From Bryoerythrophyllum caledonicum (lineage: Eukaryota; Streptophyta; Bryopsida; Pottiales; Pottiaceae), in the NCBI GenBank assembly GCA_963971425.1, contig OZ020525.1, positions 11,538,187 to 11,602,186 of the forward strand: a stretch of DNA of 64,000 nt, given 5' to 3'. Shown piece after piece: positions 10,936-23,689 of the stretch (position 1 is its first letter; each line of letters begins with the position of its first letter). Under the pieces are notes generated by a model, which made no database searches, was not told the origin of the DNA, and was given only the letters and a program-made list of their open reading frames with translations. The position numbers were made by a program, and so were the translations under genes.

Positions 10936-13900
10936 TAGACCTTGTATGGATACATGCCGAGTATGGGAGCCGGGCACATGTCAATCGTGTAGGGCAGCCG
11001 AGTACGGGCTGGTACAAGGGTTCAGGCACTTCGTGCACTCATCGTCATTTCACTGCGTCTATACCCACAGGGCCACATTTGTACTCACACAAACCATCAA
11101 CCCCAGCGCGCTCACCTCGCTACGTCGTTCCTCGCCGCGCCATTCTCCGCGCCACTATCGCTGTCGTCGTCCGTCTTCTTCTATTTTGGCTCCAGCTTCG
11201 CCTTCGCCTTCCCCTTGTCCTTGCCCGCGCTCACGGGAGAGCTCCACGCCACCGCCTTGCCGCCGCCGACAAACTTCACATCCTTGCCCTTGCTAACTAG
11301 CCCTAGATGCGCAGGGTGTGGACACAAACATCGTGTGTAGCTCCAGACTCCACCACCTTAGACGCCTGGTTGAATCCGTAGCAGACTCTCAACGTCCACC
11401 TTCCTCGACGTCCAGAGACTCCCACAAAAGTGGATCTGAATGAAGACTTCCACTTCATGTGGATGAGGTAAGATTCAACGGATTATCATCCAACTCTATC
11501 TCCGTTGTTTGGCTCTCTACCACCTCTTCTAACCTTATCTCTAATTTTCATCCATTCTCTTCTATGCAAGCTTAGATCCTTGCAACGAAATCAGAACTTA
11601 CACATAGCTCTAAAAACATCCTATACATAGGATTTTGAAGGTTTTAAGTGTTAAAAATCCACTAAGACTACACTCACATGATATATCAAAGTGGTGATCT
11701 TCCTCAAGTAATAAACAAGTGAAACGCACTTGTAAACATACAACAAAGTCAAGTCTATTTCTTAAAGAATGATCGTATGATAACAATGAAACTAGTGAAG
11801 TGCACTCACGTACACACTCCCTCATTCCATCATGTTGGAGACTCAACTTGAGAAAGATGAGTCTCCTTCAAGTACACGTGGAGGTGATTTGAATTCCAAG
11901 TCCCAAATGAGGTGTCAAAAAACACCACCAATGCCCTAAAAATCAAGACTCTAATACTAACTCTAATTAATAATTAGAGCTGAAATCTAAGTCTTCTTTT
12001 GGCCACTTAACCTTCTAGATGGTTTTTAACGCATAAACCAACCTCCACAAACCCTCCAACGTGCCAAACCTGACACATTGCTATTGATGTGTTCATCAAT
12101 GTATAGCTGCTACACGGCGCAAAATTTGGGAGAGAATGAAGGTGTTTAAAGTTTTGGCAGAAGACGTCGTGTTTAAATGAATTCAATCTCTTCATCAGAG
12201 AGATTAATAGTCTCTTCATGGAACAATTGCGTCCTCTGATGATTACCTCTAGGTACTCCTACACAACAAATGTAGCAGATTATTAAAGATTTATAAAACA
12301 GTTAAAAATAAGATACATTTAAGATTATGTAAATAAAATTATGTCAAATATTGGCGGTACGGCCAATATCCAAACATGTTGTCGAAGAGTTCCAACCAAT
12401 GCCACTTGGAGGGTGCAACACTAGTGGTCTCCTACATATCATTCTATTTTTTGTACGTTATATACATTCATGATTTGCCGTTACCATAACTGGAAACTGA
12501 TCGTTGAAAAAATGCGAAATTTTAAGGGTCTAATCATCGGAAAAATTCCAGTTTTCCACTGTAGAAAAGTAGCCACCAAAAAGGGCCGCTTCCTCTAAAA
12601 TCCCCTATTCTCTACTATTGAAAAAATCCAATTGTCCAGTGTCGCCTGTTTTTTTAAAATCCCATACTTTCTACTGTAGAAATCAAGAGAAATTCATATA
12701 TACCATATCTCAATGTAAGGCTTGAAAATCCCAGATTTTCTCACTTGAATAATTCAAACTTTTAATTGTTTGGCACTGTCCACAGCACTATTGAAATTTT
12801 GCTATTTTCAGAGGTCAAAATTTTGCTATTTTCAAAAAGTCAAAATTTCATGTAGATATTTTCTTTGCTGATTGAAATGATATATACTATACATGAAAGT
12901 ATTGAGAGACGTACTACCCAAGAATGAAACACATAAAACCAATATTATTCTCTATGTCAACTACCTAGCTTCTTTCTGATATCCACGGCTTGAACACATT
13001 AAGTCCCTCAAAAGCGAGCTAGAAGCATTGCCACCTCTGATAATCTCATCCATGTTGATCCACCATAAGAATCCAGAGCGTAAGCTATTCACTATCCCCT
13101 GACATTGCTACCTTCCTCTTCACTCAACGTAAGTGCAAACTCACAATACAGATTATGCATTGAAAGTCTTTATGAAGAGTCGTTGACAAGCGATTCGCGA
13201 GAGATTGACTGACTTGTTGGGTAAGGGTGCGATTGCTAAGATTTTGGGCATCATTAAATTTGCAGGTGCTAAAAAACCTAGATAGAGATTAAGGGTGGAA
13301 GGTTGTGTTCCGCAATGGTCAAACTATGGTTAAATACTCATGAATACCTTTCAATATACGTATATTTTACAATTTGTTTATGAAGGCGTGTATTGAGGAA
13401 TTTGTGACAACGTAAATGAAATATTGTTAGGTTGAAACAAACAATATCTTATAACTAGAATGACGTCTAATGCAACTCAAAAGGTTATTAAATGTCGATG
13501 GAGCACTCAAACAAGCTTACTTTGTAAAAATACAAAATTTTAGTTTGTAATATCACAAGATCCACTTTTGTACTAGAAGAAGATTTTCTTTTATGTATTA
13601 TATATTTTTGAATGCTTATAAATCTCTTATTAATTCTTACATAATATATTGGCATTCATGTATTGTATCTCAAAATGCTTAATTCAAATATCATATCTTG
13701 ATATATATTATTATATATGAAAGTTTGGAACAAATTTTTAACAAATTGTAACAATTGATTCTAATGTTTTTAAATTATTTAGAATCAGCTTGACAAAGTT
13801 GTATGGCCATTGATAATTTTACCAATATTGAATACGCAATCATATTTTTTTTACATGTTGCATATTACATGTATTATATATTTCTAACTCAACCATAAAT

Positions 13901-16900
13901 TCATCTTGGTTTTCAACTCTAATTAATATTTTCTCCTCTCTTCCTCTTTGTTAGTCTTTTAATTTTTATTTTATTTTTTTGATTGTCTGTTTCTCTCTCC
14001 CTCTTTCTTAATTTTAGGCGTACGACATTCATTCAATCCAATTAAAACCATCTCCTATTATTAACGTTTAAAATAAAGCCTTTCAATTTCATCAATTAAC
14101 CTTACATCAACATATAAAATAAAGCCGTTCAATTTCATCAATTAACGTCACATTCATCCACCAAAACACATTCAGATTTATGGATGGTAGCTGAATATAA
14201 TACACTAGAGATTGATTTTTTTAATTAATCATTTTCCTAAATTTTATTTTTTTCACTCGGTACGGAAGTAAAAATAAGAAGTTCAAAGAACGTAAATGTA
14301 AGACAGGTGCAACACTCATATACTTTGTCGCATTTTATGAAGTTTATCGTTGGTGAATGTTATTTCAACATCCTTGATTGCGTCTAGTAGTCAGGAATGT
14401 AATATTACTCACATTGTATAATCAACATCAGCTTCAACACATAACCACAACTCATACATTAACTCCAACTTAATTCAATACTTAATTCAAAGTAAAATAA
14501 GCTAACTCCAAAAAATTAAATTCAACTAACTTAAAGGTTTATTAGACCAAATAATTTTAATTAACTCGGATGTAAATTAAATTCATTTACTGTAACTTAT
14601 AATTAATTCAAAGTAAATAAGTTACCTAAGTGAATAATTTTAACACAAGTAACTAAATTTTACATAAGTGAGTTAGACATTATCTTTAGGTAAAAAATTT
14701 AAACTAAATTAAAACATTTAATTTTATCCCATGAATTTCAACTTTGACTTTTGATTTCTTACTACACCATCTAGTAAAAATCCGAATTATTAATCATCTT
14801 TTAATGTAAATTACACTTACAATTAATCATAATAAGCTCCAATTAGAATTCAATAACACCAGCACATTTAAACGTCAACCCTCACGAACACAATATCATC
14901 ATAAGAACAAAACAATCAATTCAAATTTAAAATTTAAAAAAATCGGTAATGACAACGAAACCCCATGTCAACGTGTAACTCTTTCATCCTAAATCGTCTT
15001 TCAACAATCTTGATGTCTCTAGAAAGTCGACTTCACGATCTTTACACTCCGAAAATCTTAGCTATAAAAACGCTACGATCCACTAGCACTCACCTCTTAA
15101 AGTAACTCTTTCGAATTTGCTTGGCAACAAACCACACAACATGAAAATGACCATAACTATTTTTTCCTTTTTCATTCTCAAGCATGTTTGATATTTTTAG
15201 ATATTTAAGTTACAGATCTACAGCCTTTTCAAAGCTCAGCTCTAAAATCATTGTGGTTTGTCCGCAGAAGCCCGTCAAAATTGGTGTTTTAGATTTGCTG
15301 ACAGCAGAACCACATTGACAATAAAATCATCATTATTTGTCTACTTGATTGCAAAACAAGCGTGCTTAATGTCCGTAGAAAAGCAATTACTAGATCTAAT
15401 TATATTAAATATTTCACGTTCTAGCTCCAACTTTCTTATACGGCACATGCAATTTTGAATTAACCATGGACGAAAATCTAAATGAAAAAAAAAATAGAAG
15501 AGATTTTAGCATAGATTTGCTCTCTTTCAAGTGGGTGGAGGTCGAAAAACGTGAACACATCCCCACCATTGAACTCTATAATTCTCAATCAAGATCAAGG
15601 ACCCACGATCAACTCAAGCTCTAAACCCGATGTTAGGGCTAGACACACTTGAAACTCTTTAAATAATACATTTTAAACAAGATTAATCTTCTCAGTGTGT
15701 TCAAAACACATTAAAACATCAACTTTGACTGAATATATGCTTTAAATTGAACTCTAAATCATTAAAAATCATCAATCCGCTAAACCAATTATTAGCCCCG
15801 CAATAATTTCAACTCTAATTATCAGCAAAGGTTGTCCCTATGAAATCTTACTAATCATTTTTTTCAACTCTTCAATTTAATTTTCTAATAATTTTTTTAG
15901 AATTTTTCTTATTTTTTCTTTCACTTGTTTTTTGTTGTATTCATTATTATTTTCTCAAATACATATAATACTAATTGTAAAATCTGATGCAAATTTTTAA
16001 TAAAATATTTATCTAGACAAAGAGTTCAACCTACCTAAGTCTAACTTAAAGTTGACTAACCTCTAATTTTTTTTATTCAAACTGTTATACTTAACCACCA
16101 ACTCTATTTATTACCAATATAAATTTTCTATAACACAAACAACATCAAATAAGAAGTCCACCACAGTGGATCTTTTGACTCCACAGTTTTTTTGAACCGT
16201 TAAATTAATAATCCGAATAATCCATGAACCTCTAAACTAGTGGACTTCTTAAATTTTCATTATAAAACGCCTAAAACTACCAATTATCTACTAATATCAT
16301 CAGTAGCCAACTAATAACTAATAATTATGTTTAAAAAGTCTGACCCAATTTTTAGGCGCACTATATTATGTTGTAAAAATTTGCGGATTTCGTGGATCGC
16401 AAATGTGTTTAAAATTTTCAAAGAAGTTTATTAATGAAGAGCAAGCGTTAAAGAAATTTGAAAAAAAATCAGGAATAGATGATTTACAAGTAGAATGCAA
16501 TCATCAAACACGTTAATGATTCCAACAGTCATTGAAAACTTGTATGAAACTTATATTATCATCAATGTAGACAATGAGAGAACACAAGAATTTCATGGAT
16601 TGTTATAGTTGCTCAAATAATTATTACATTATTTAGAAATACAATCATGCAAGGCAATACACAACACCTACGTAAGAGATGATTTATTACACTAACAAAT
16701 CTTATTAAAGTATATACTTTCATATTCAATTCAACTTTGAAAATTATGATTCGTGAATAAATGTATGACAGATAATACAATTAAATATTTGTTTAATTTT
16801 TTACCATATTTTTTTATAAAAGTAAATCTTCTTCAAGAGGACTTAATTTAATTGATGTATTATTCAACATATATTTGTAAAACCATATATCATAAGAATT

Positions 16901-17031
16901 TTTGGTTGCTCAATGTTATATATATGTTATTGATGGCAAATACAAGGATTTTGTTAAGAATTTTTTCAACGTATGTGCCACTGATAAAGATTAAATTTGT
17001 CATTTTAAGGCCACCGCAACAACATTACTAA
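10936..17031. other. gene-free interval, mostly AT-rich
   Basis: From 10936 to about 11300 the sequence is C-rich, with open frames on the plus strand that look compositional; it may be leader sequence of an old element. From about 11600 to 17030 it is AT-rich with only short frames. I saw no RNA gene, domain or convincing repeat boundary. Confidence 0.5.
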
Positions 17032-17589
17032 GGGACGCTTTACACGAGAGGCCAAGCCAACCATGGGGCCAACGAAAGGCGAAATCGAGCCTTGTGATTG
17101 GTCCAAATTCTGAAATTGGCCCGAGGGGCTTTACATGGGGAGTCAAGGCCAATTTTTTTAAACAATTTTTTAATATTTGGGGGACAAGATCTGACACGGC
17201 CCGAGCGCCTAAAATCGGGCGCTACAAGAATAGCAGGCCTCGGAGCCGTTTCCAAAAACCCTTAAAAAAATATTTTTTTGGTAAATACTAAAAAATCATT
17301 TTTTCAGCAAATCGGCACCGTTGAATGGTGGCAGAATTAGGACGGTCAAAATTCCTCTCTTTTTCTTTCACCCTCATCCTCTTCCACTTGTTTAGTTTTT
17401 TCTCCCTCTTCTTACTTAAGCATTTTTTGCATTGTCTTGTTTCTTGCTGAAATTTTTGAAACAAGATAAAGGTTTCATCTTCTCAAATCCTCGGATGGAG
17501 TAGTGAAGGGTACGATGCCTCGCATTGGGCGTATAGTTTAGAATCGCAAGCATTTCAGCTCCTCAATCTTTTGTCACAACAAAGTCCTA

Positions 17590-18674
17590 GAAATTCAGAA
17601 ATTCCAAAATTTCAGAGTTTTTTAGGAGGGCGATTGGGTCGCTTATTCCTACTCCACCCCCTCTAATTTCAGGGTTTAGTACACCGTTAGAGACGAATTT
17701 TGATGAGACTAAAGAAGACGATGATGTAGAGATTATTGCTCCAATTGCTCTAAAAAAGAAGACCGTTTCCAAAAGAGCAACATCTTCAACGAAGGCTTCA
17801 AAGAAGACCATGAAGAAGGAAAACGAGGAGGAGGAGGACAAGAAGCATTGGAAGGATGAACATGTCCTTCAAATGATCGCATTGCGTGGGGAGATGGAGT
17901 CTGAATTTGTCAAAAATGCGAAGAAACAAGGTAATTTGCTCGTACCTAAATTTTTTTGCCCATGTTTTTGCACAATAAAAATTTGAGGATTTGAGAGTCA
18001 AGACCACCTCAAATGAATCCAATGACCTCACTTTTGATACCACACATACCCATATGTGTTCGAATTGCAAATAGTGTTTTTCCATACCTCAATTTCTACA
18101 ATACATAGTGCTGAATTTTTTTGACAATTTATTGTTTAGGTTCAATTTCAATCTGTAATTGCTTTTGTACTAATTTTGTTCACTTGTATGTCTTAGGTGT
18201 TGATACATGGCTCAAGTAACACACCCGTATGCTTGTGGTTTCATTCCCGGATTAAACCGGACATCGGAGGCATATTAGAAGAAGTTCAATATTTTGTTCA
18301 AGCAATACCGGCTCGACAAAATTGCGAATGGTATCTCCGGATCCGATCGTAAGGAATGCAAATTCTACGATGTGTTTGATCAATGGTACCATTAAACCGG
18401 TACCATCTCCAAGCACATGACTTCAACGGCAAGTGACACTACTCCATTTCAAGCTTCACAAGATAGAGAGGAAGGAGTGGAGAAAGGCCAAAATTCAACA
18501 ACTACCACCAGTTCCTCTCGAAAACAGACCAAGAAGAATTTTCAAGACCAGAGGTTAGGTATATTTACTCAAATGGTAGAGAATTCTACCATTATGGTTA
18601 GGAATTTTGAGAAAACCAATGCATTGCTAGAGAAAGTAGAACGCCAAATGGATCGACTAATTGATAAGCTCTAG
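17590..18674 (+). pseudogene. Harbinger Myb/SANT-like (trihelix) accessory gene
   Basis: The first exon (to about 17930) encodes an acidic/basic stretch and then HWKDEHVLQMIALRGEM, the first helix of the Myb/SANT-like domain that accompanies PIF/Harbinger transposases. A GTAATT donor follows at about 17931, and an acceptor TGTCTTAG ends at 18196. Exon 2 gives FKQYRLDKIANGISGSDRK and KFYDVFDQW, the trihelix C-terminal part, then a Ser/Thr/Gln-rich linker and a coiled C-terminus ending LIDKL at 18674. At least one stop (TAA after DQWYH) and a frame change near the start break it. In active relatives this protein binds the element ends and helps the transposase. Confidence 0.7.
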
Positions 18675-18688
18675 TTTTTAAATGTGTT

Positions 18689-20180
18689 TTAGTCTTGGTC
18701 ACAAGCCATGCTTGGAAAGAAGATTTTACCCTCTTTCAACAGATGTGCCTCCCAAAATGAATTGGCTATCAACTCATGTGCTTGACTTGATTGAATCAAT
18801 AAACTTTTTACTCGTGTTTCTCTCCCCAACCTTGTTTCATGTCCTTCCGTGTTTTCCACCTCTTCAAAACCTTCATTGAGGTCCTCGTATTTACCGTCTT
18901 CAAATTCCTCCATGGACAGGTCGTTGTCACTCAAATGTAGAAACCGCCTTATCTCTCGTGCACCTTCTACAGCAGCATTAAAAAGGTCTATATGCTCAAA
19001 TTGCCCCATCACCCGGGAGCTCTCTCTCCTCATGATGTCTTTACTCTCATTGGCCCATTCATTGTCAAACATGTCTTTGTGTATAATAAACAAATAGTGC
19101 AAACAAATGCAAGTGCTTACCAAAGAGGGGATATGCCTCAAAGGCATGTCAATCCTTTTCAAAAGGATCCTCCAACGCCCCTTCAAAATGCCAAATGCCC
19201 TCTCCACGGCCATTCTAGTGGAGGATTGTATGAAATTCCAATGAGCCTTGGCTCTTGACAAACCCACCTTTTCACCCTTAAAAAGAATATAAAACCACGG
19301 CCGCATGAATAAGTGGCAACACCTACAAGTTTGTGAAGTGCTAATTGTCCACTCATAATTTTTTTCCCAATATGAGAATTTTGAAACAAAGTCCAATTAT
19401 GACATCTACCGGCCTAACCAAAATCATAATCCCAAAATCGACACCTAGCATCTACCACACCTTGAAGTAAAGCCGAATAATAACCCTTTCTACAATAATA
19501 AGAAGTAGGGTCTAAAGAAGGGGCTATGATAGGAATATGGCTACTATCTACCGCCCCTATCACATAAGGAATACCCCTTAATTCCTCAAATTCTGCGGCA
19601 ATTCTCCTTAATGTACTAGCGGTTTGTTTTTCAATTACCAATGGTTTTAAAAGTTTTTCAACCACCACACAAAATTCCCTAACAATTAAAGAAGCCGTAC
19701 TATCATGAATCCTATAAATTTGAGTACATCCTCGCAAAGAGTTCCCATTAGAAAGCCTACAAAGAGAAAGAACAACTCGGGCTTTAAGAGGAATGGCACA
19801 TCTCATATTTGTATCTACCCGGTACAATGAAGGAGCCAAAACACCACACAAGTACTCAAAGGTTTCCAGAAGTAACCTTGTATGTTGCCGGAACAAATGT
19901 GAGGTGTAGCTCCCAAACAATTGGTTCTCCAAAAAAAAATTGTCCTATCCCGCATCCAAACACTCCGTGCCACCCTTGAAACGCCATCCCCTTCCACCAT
20001 GATGGCATACATTATAGTCATGGCAATATAATGTTGAGCCAATTGTTGTAAAATTGCAACAATTGAGAAAACATGCCTAAGGGCCACGAAGAAAACAAGG
20101 GCAACCAACATCTTATGCCTCCTCTCATCCATTTTTATCAAAGATAAAGAAGAAAGATCAAGATGGGTTGAATTTGTCAA
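18689..20180 (-). pseudogene. PIF/Harbinger DDE transposase, broken
   Basis: Three overlapping minus-strand frames (19815-20180, 19414-19932, 18689-19396) together cover a DDE_Tnp_4-type transposase. Visible landmarks are SLCRLSNGNSLRG and IVREFC in the helix-turn-helix region, IPYVIGAVDSSHIPI with the first catalytic Asp, and SSTRMAVERAFGILKGRWRIL with the catalytic Glu. The second Asp region falls near the frame change around 19400. About two frame changes and a stop disrupt it. It would cut and paste the element in an intact copy; here it is inactive. Confidence 0.85.
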
Positions 20181-20361
20181 ATAATCCTCTTATGGCCTCT
20201 AGAAACCGCCCCAAGGGCTTTACACATGGGAGAATTGGCCCCCACTATATTAATTTTCTAATGTGTTCTCCAAGCAGCCCATTGAGCCAATTGGGCTCAA
20301 AATGTGAGTGAATTGGCTTGGAGATTTGTTGGCCTCGACTCCCTATGTAAATCGTCCCTAA

Positions 20362-23160
20362 AAGCACCATGTTCAAATTTATGATAACCACAAAGTAAAA
20401 TAAATAATGTAGGTGTAAGCTTTTTCTAGCTATCTGAGGCATGCAAGAGTAATTTGTACCGTTACATAGAATTAATTTGATCATTGTAGACATTCCAAAA
20501 AACCTGTTCAAAATCTTGATGATGAGCATGATCAATTCGATTTAAAATGTCATGTCGGAAGAAATATTTTGATGCACTATTCAAATTTAATAAAAAAAAA
20601 TCCATGCAAACGCCATTCTTTTGTTTCTTCGCCTATGAGCATGACATTTAATTAAAGGTGAAAGATTTAGCGGTGACTTATAATTTTGGCTCGAACTCTA
20701 TTGATGAGCCACAAATGACCATATGATTGCACATATGTTCTATCATGATATTTTTTATCGAGTTGTGTGAATTTATCTTCACTAATGTTTTGAATTATTT
20801 TCTTTTGTGTCATTAATCTTGTTTGCAAATAATAATATGTGCATGTTTTCATAAATTACCTATTTTTGAGAAATATTTTGAAAAGTTTAAAATAGCTTTC
20901 ATTATAAGTCTTTTGTATTAAGCCTGGGTTGATACAATTTCATGTTTTATAGAATCATATACACAGCATTGCTTTAAAAATTTTCATCTTTAAGCCTAAA
21001 TTGATTTCTATTCTTGTTTTTGTCTTCAATTGCTATCTAATGCTTTGATGATTCATGTATCTAATTTTTTTTCTAAATCTATGTTTAAACAATCTTTGAA
21101 AATATCACATCTCTTAGTTGATAAATGCTTTTATAGTTTCTAGAGACAAATATAAACAAAAATTAAAAATTCGGCTCTTACATCTAATTAAGGAATTTAC
21201 TAGACTTGCGTCTAATCCAACAATCTCGTAATGAACCTATCTTTATTTTTTCTTTTAATTCGAGGAAAACAAAATTATGTATCAATGTATGGTTGCAAAC
21301 CCTTTCAACAAAGTTTTTATATTTCGTACTAATGAATATCACTTGAAAAATAATCGAATTTCATGCTAGGTCATAAAGATTACAACCGCAGTTTATCTTC
21401 TAGCCTCATGTACACTTAATAAACGGTGACATATTTGAATAGTTTATGTCTAAGTGTAAGGATTTTTTGTCATAATGAGATGAATATGGATATGATCCGT
21501 CCCAACAACTAGGTTCTCAAGTAAGGAATACACCTACACTAAGTATGCTGCCATTTCTGTCATTCTTAATAAACCGCATTTTTCAATTATCTGACAATTT
21601 TATTGCTGCTATTCGTGCAACTCTATAATTTCACTCTAAATTTTTTAATAGCAATTTTTTTGGTCGGTCACTATCAGGACTCTTAATACATTTAATTTTC
21701 TTCTTACGGTAAATCAAGTTTACTTAAGAATAATAGTGGTATTTATTTCCTACATTGATAAATTAAAAAAAAATTATTTACAAGCTTGTAAGCTTTCAAT
21801 CTATCAAAAATATCTTATTATAGAAAAGGCGAGTTGATAAGAACATTGATAGTTTGCTTTCAATTTTGAAACTAATTCCAATCCCTATAAAAAATTTATA
21901 TTTATTTTTAGATGGCCCTAGGAATAAATTATTTATAAGGAAGCGAGCAGACAATTTGTCAATGTCTCATCATACTATTTATGCATTATTTACAAACAAT
22001 AGAATGCACTACTTGTGTTATTTTGGCGCTTGGCCGCAAAATAAATTGCATCCCATGGAGATGGATAACTTCTAAGCGTACGTCATTGCATTTCTTCCTT
22101 TTTGTTTGATAATATTTTTCTTCTTTTGATTGAAGTAAGATTGATTGTATGGTTAGTCTATCAACTGGTTGAGTACAGTAGTAATAAATATCAAATACTG
22201 TAATTTTTCAATAGAATTCTAGTCTAAGATATATGTTCAATAAATTAAGCTCTAATAACCAATATATGTTGCATTACATATGAATATCATTAAACAATAG
22301 TAATGAATGATTAAATATCTTATTTATAAACTTGAAGTTGATTTATAAATTTAAATTTTTAATTTCATATTTAGATGAATCCAATTTTAATTTTTTTAGA
22401 ATATAATTTTTCTTAAAATTTAGAAATTAGTTTAACAAAATCTAAATTAATTCCTAAGACTATGTTTCACCAAAACCACCTAAAACTCCCTCTCTGAGAT
22501 GAGATGTTGCAAGACTAATTTAAACTTGATCATACTATTTTCAACCATAGAATCTTCAATTTCACTACTACAAAGACAAACTAAAAAAAACTTGTAATCA
22601 TTGACTGCATGGATGGTAACTTGGTAAGATACACCCACTTGAAGAGTACAACATAGTTATTTTCTTCCCTGCATGGACATGATCAGTGTACTTTGACTCA
22701 AGATAATGGCATATTTTTACACTGTATATTGCATAAATTTTATAGATCCATGTTCTACCTTGTAAAAGATCATAGAACACCAAAAATCACAAGTAATGGA
22801 GGTGTTTATGATAAGAAAAATGGACTTAACACACAGTCTGGAGTTCAGTCCTTAACACATAGTCTGGGATACTGTCGTTGCCAATAGACATCCGCTCAAA
22901 GGGAAAGACTGAAACTTAGACTTAACGCTTAAGGCAAGGTAATGCTCCTACGAATCAACCGTCTGACCAAAGGGTAGTGTATCCAGAATCTGAACCACGC
23001 CTTCACAATCGGCTACAGGTTTTTAAAATACCTTCTAACTTTCTTAACTCTAATCTACCTTAAATGTTGATACTAGTCTAGGGCTAACTCCTATATCTAT
23101 CTAACTAATCATATTTAGGATCACTAACTAACTAACTAATTTTTTAAAAAATCGTGGTAC
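20362..23160. other. AT-rich interval, no gene seen
   Basis: Only short frames and no recognisable domain. A few TA-rich stretches are present. I see no RNA gene. Confidence 0.5.
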
Positions 23161-23685
23161 GACAATACCCCTCTTATTTGGCTCATTGACTGCTGGTCCG
23201 TGCACACTTTTGAGGCATTCACTACATAGTTAAAAGAGAGTCATCCACATGTGAAACTTATCTACGTACCAACGAATTGCACATGTATCTGTCAACCAAC
23301 AGACGTCATTTTACAAAGAACTTTCAAGTATGGATTTAGAGAGCAATACAATCAATGGAGTATGCAAGAGATTTCTAAACAACTACAACTATGTGAAGCT
23401 GAAGAGATCAAGATTGATATGACACTAAAGACCATGAAGCCTGAGTTATGTGGTTGGCTTTACAACGCTTGGCTACACATTGACAATGAGAGAGTTATCA
23501 AAATAGGGTGGGAGAAATGCGGTTTATCTAGGTCTTTTTAGGACGCCTTTCAAGCTGATGCATTGAAAGAAAACATGGTATATCCACTATTCAAAGACAT
23601 CAAACAGGGTGAACAAATTACAACAAATGAGGACCAAGCTGAAGACATAGAACCAAATACAAGCATTGAAGAGGTTATGTAAGAT
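23161..23685 (+). pseudogene. pogo/Tigger-like DDE transposase remnant
   Basis: One frame reads WLIDCWSVH, the region of a catalytic Asp in the DDE_1 family, then a TAG at 23227, then LIYVPTNCTCICQPTDVILQ, which matches the conserved VPxNCTxxxQPxDV block, then TFKYGFREQY and IKIGWEKCGLSRSF. A second TAG at 23539 precedes a short acidic tail ending at about 23682. The N-terminal half, including the DNA-binding domain, is missing, and I found no terminal repeats. It is an old fragment of a pogo-type (Tc1/mariner superfamily) transposon. Confidence 0.75.
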
Positions 23686-23689
23686 GCAA

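Larger units (their letters stand above)
17032..20358 (-). mobile_element. PIF/Harbinger DNA transposon, end-complete but decayed
   Basis: The element is 3,327 bp. The termini are inverted: the left end begins GGGACGCTTTACAC and the right end, read inward, begins GGGACGATTTACATAGGG. It is flanked by the 3-bp duplication TAA (17029-17031 and 20359-20361), the PIF/Harbinger signature. It carries the expected two genes, a Myb/SANT-like gene on plus and a DDE transposase on minus. Extra copies of the terminal motif (GGGCTTTACA..GGGAG..GGCC) lie inside at 17125-17152 and 20215-20240, possible transposase-binding repeats or traces of nested MITEs. Both genes are broken, so this copy is not autonomous. 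Confidence 0.85.
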
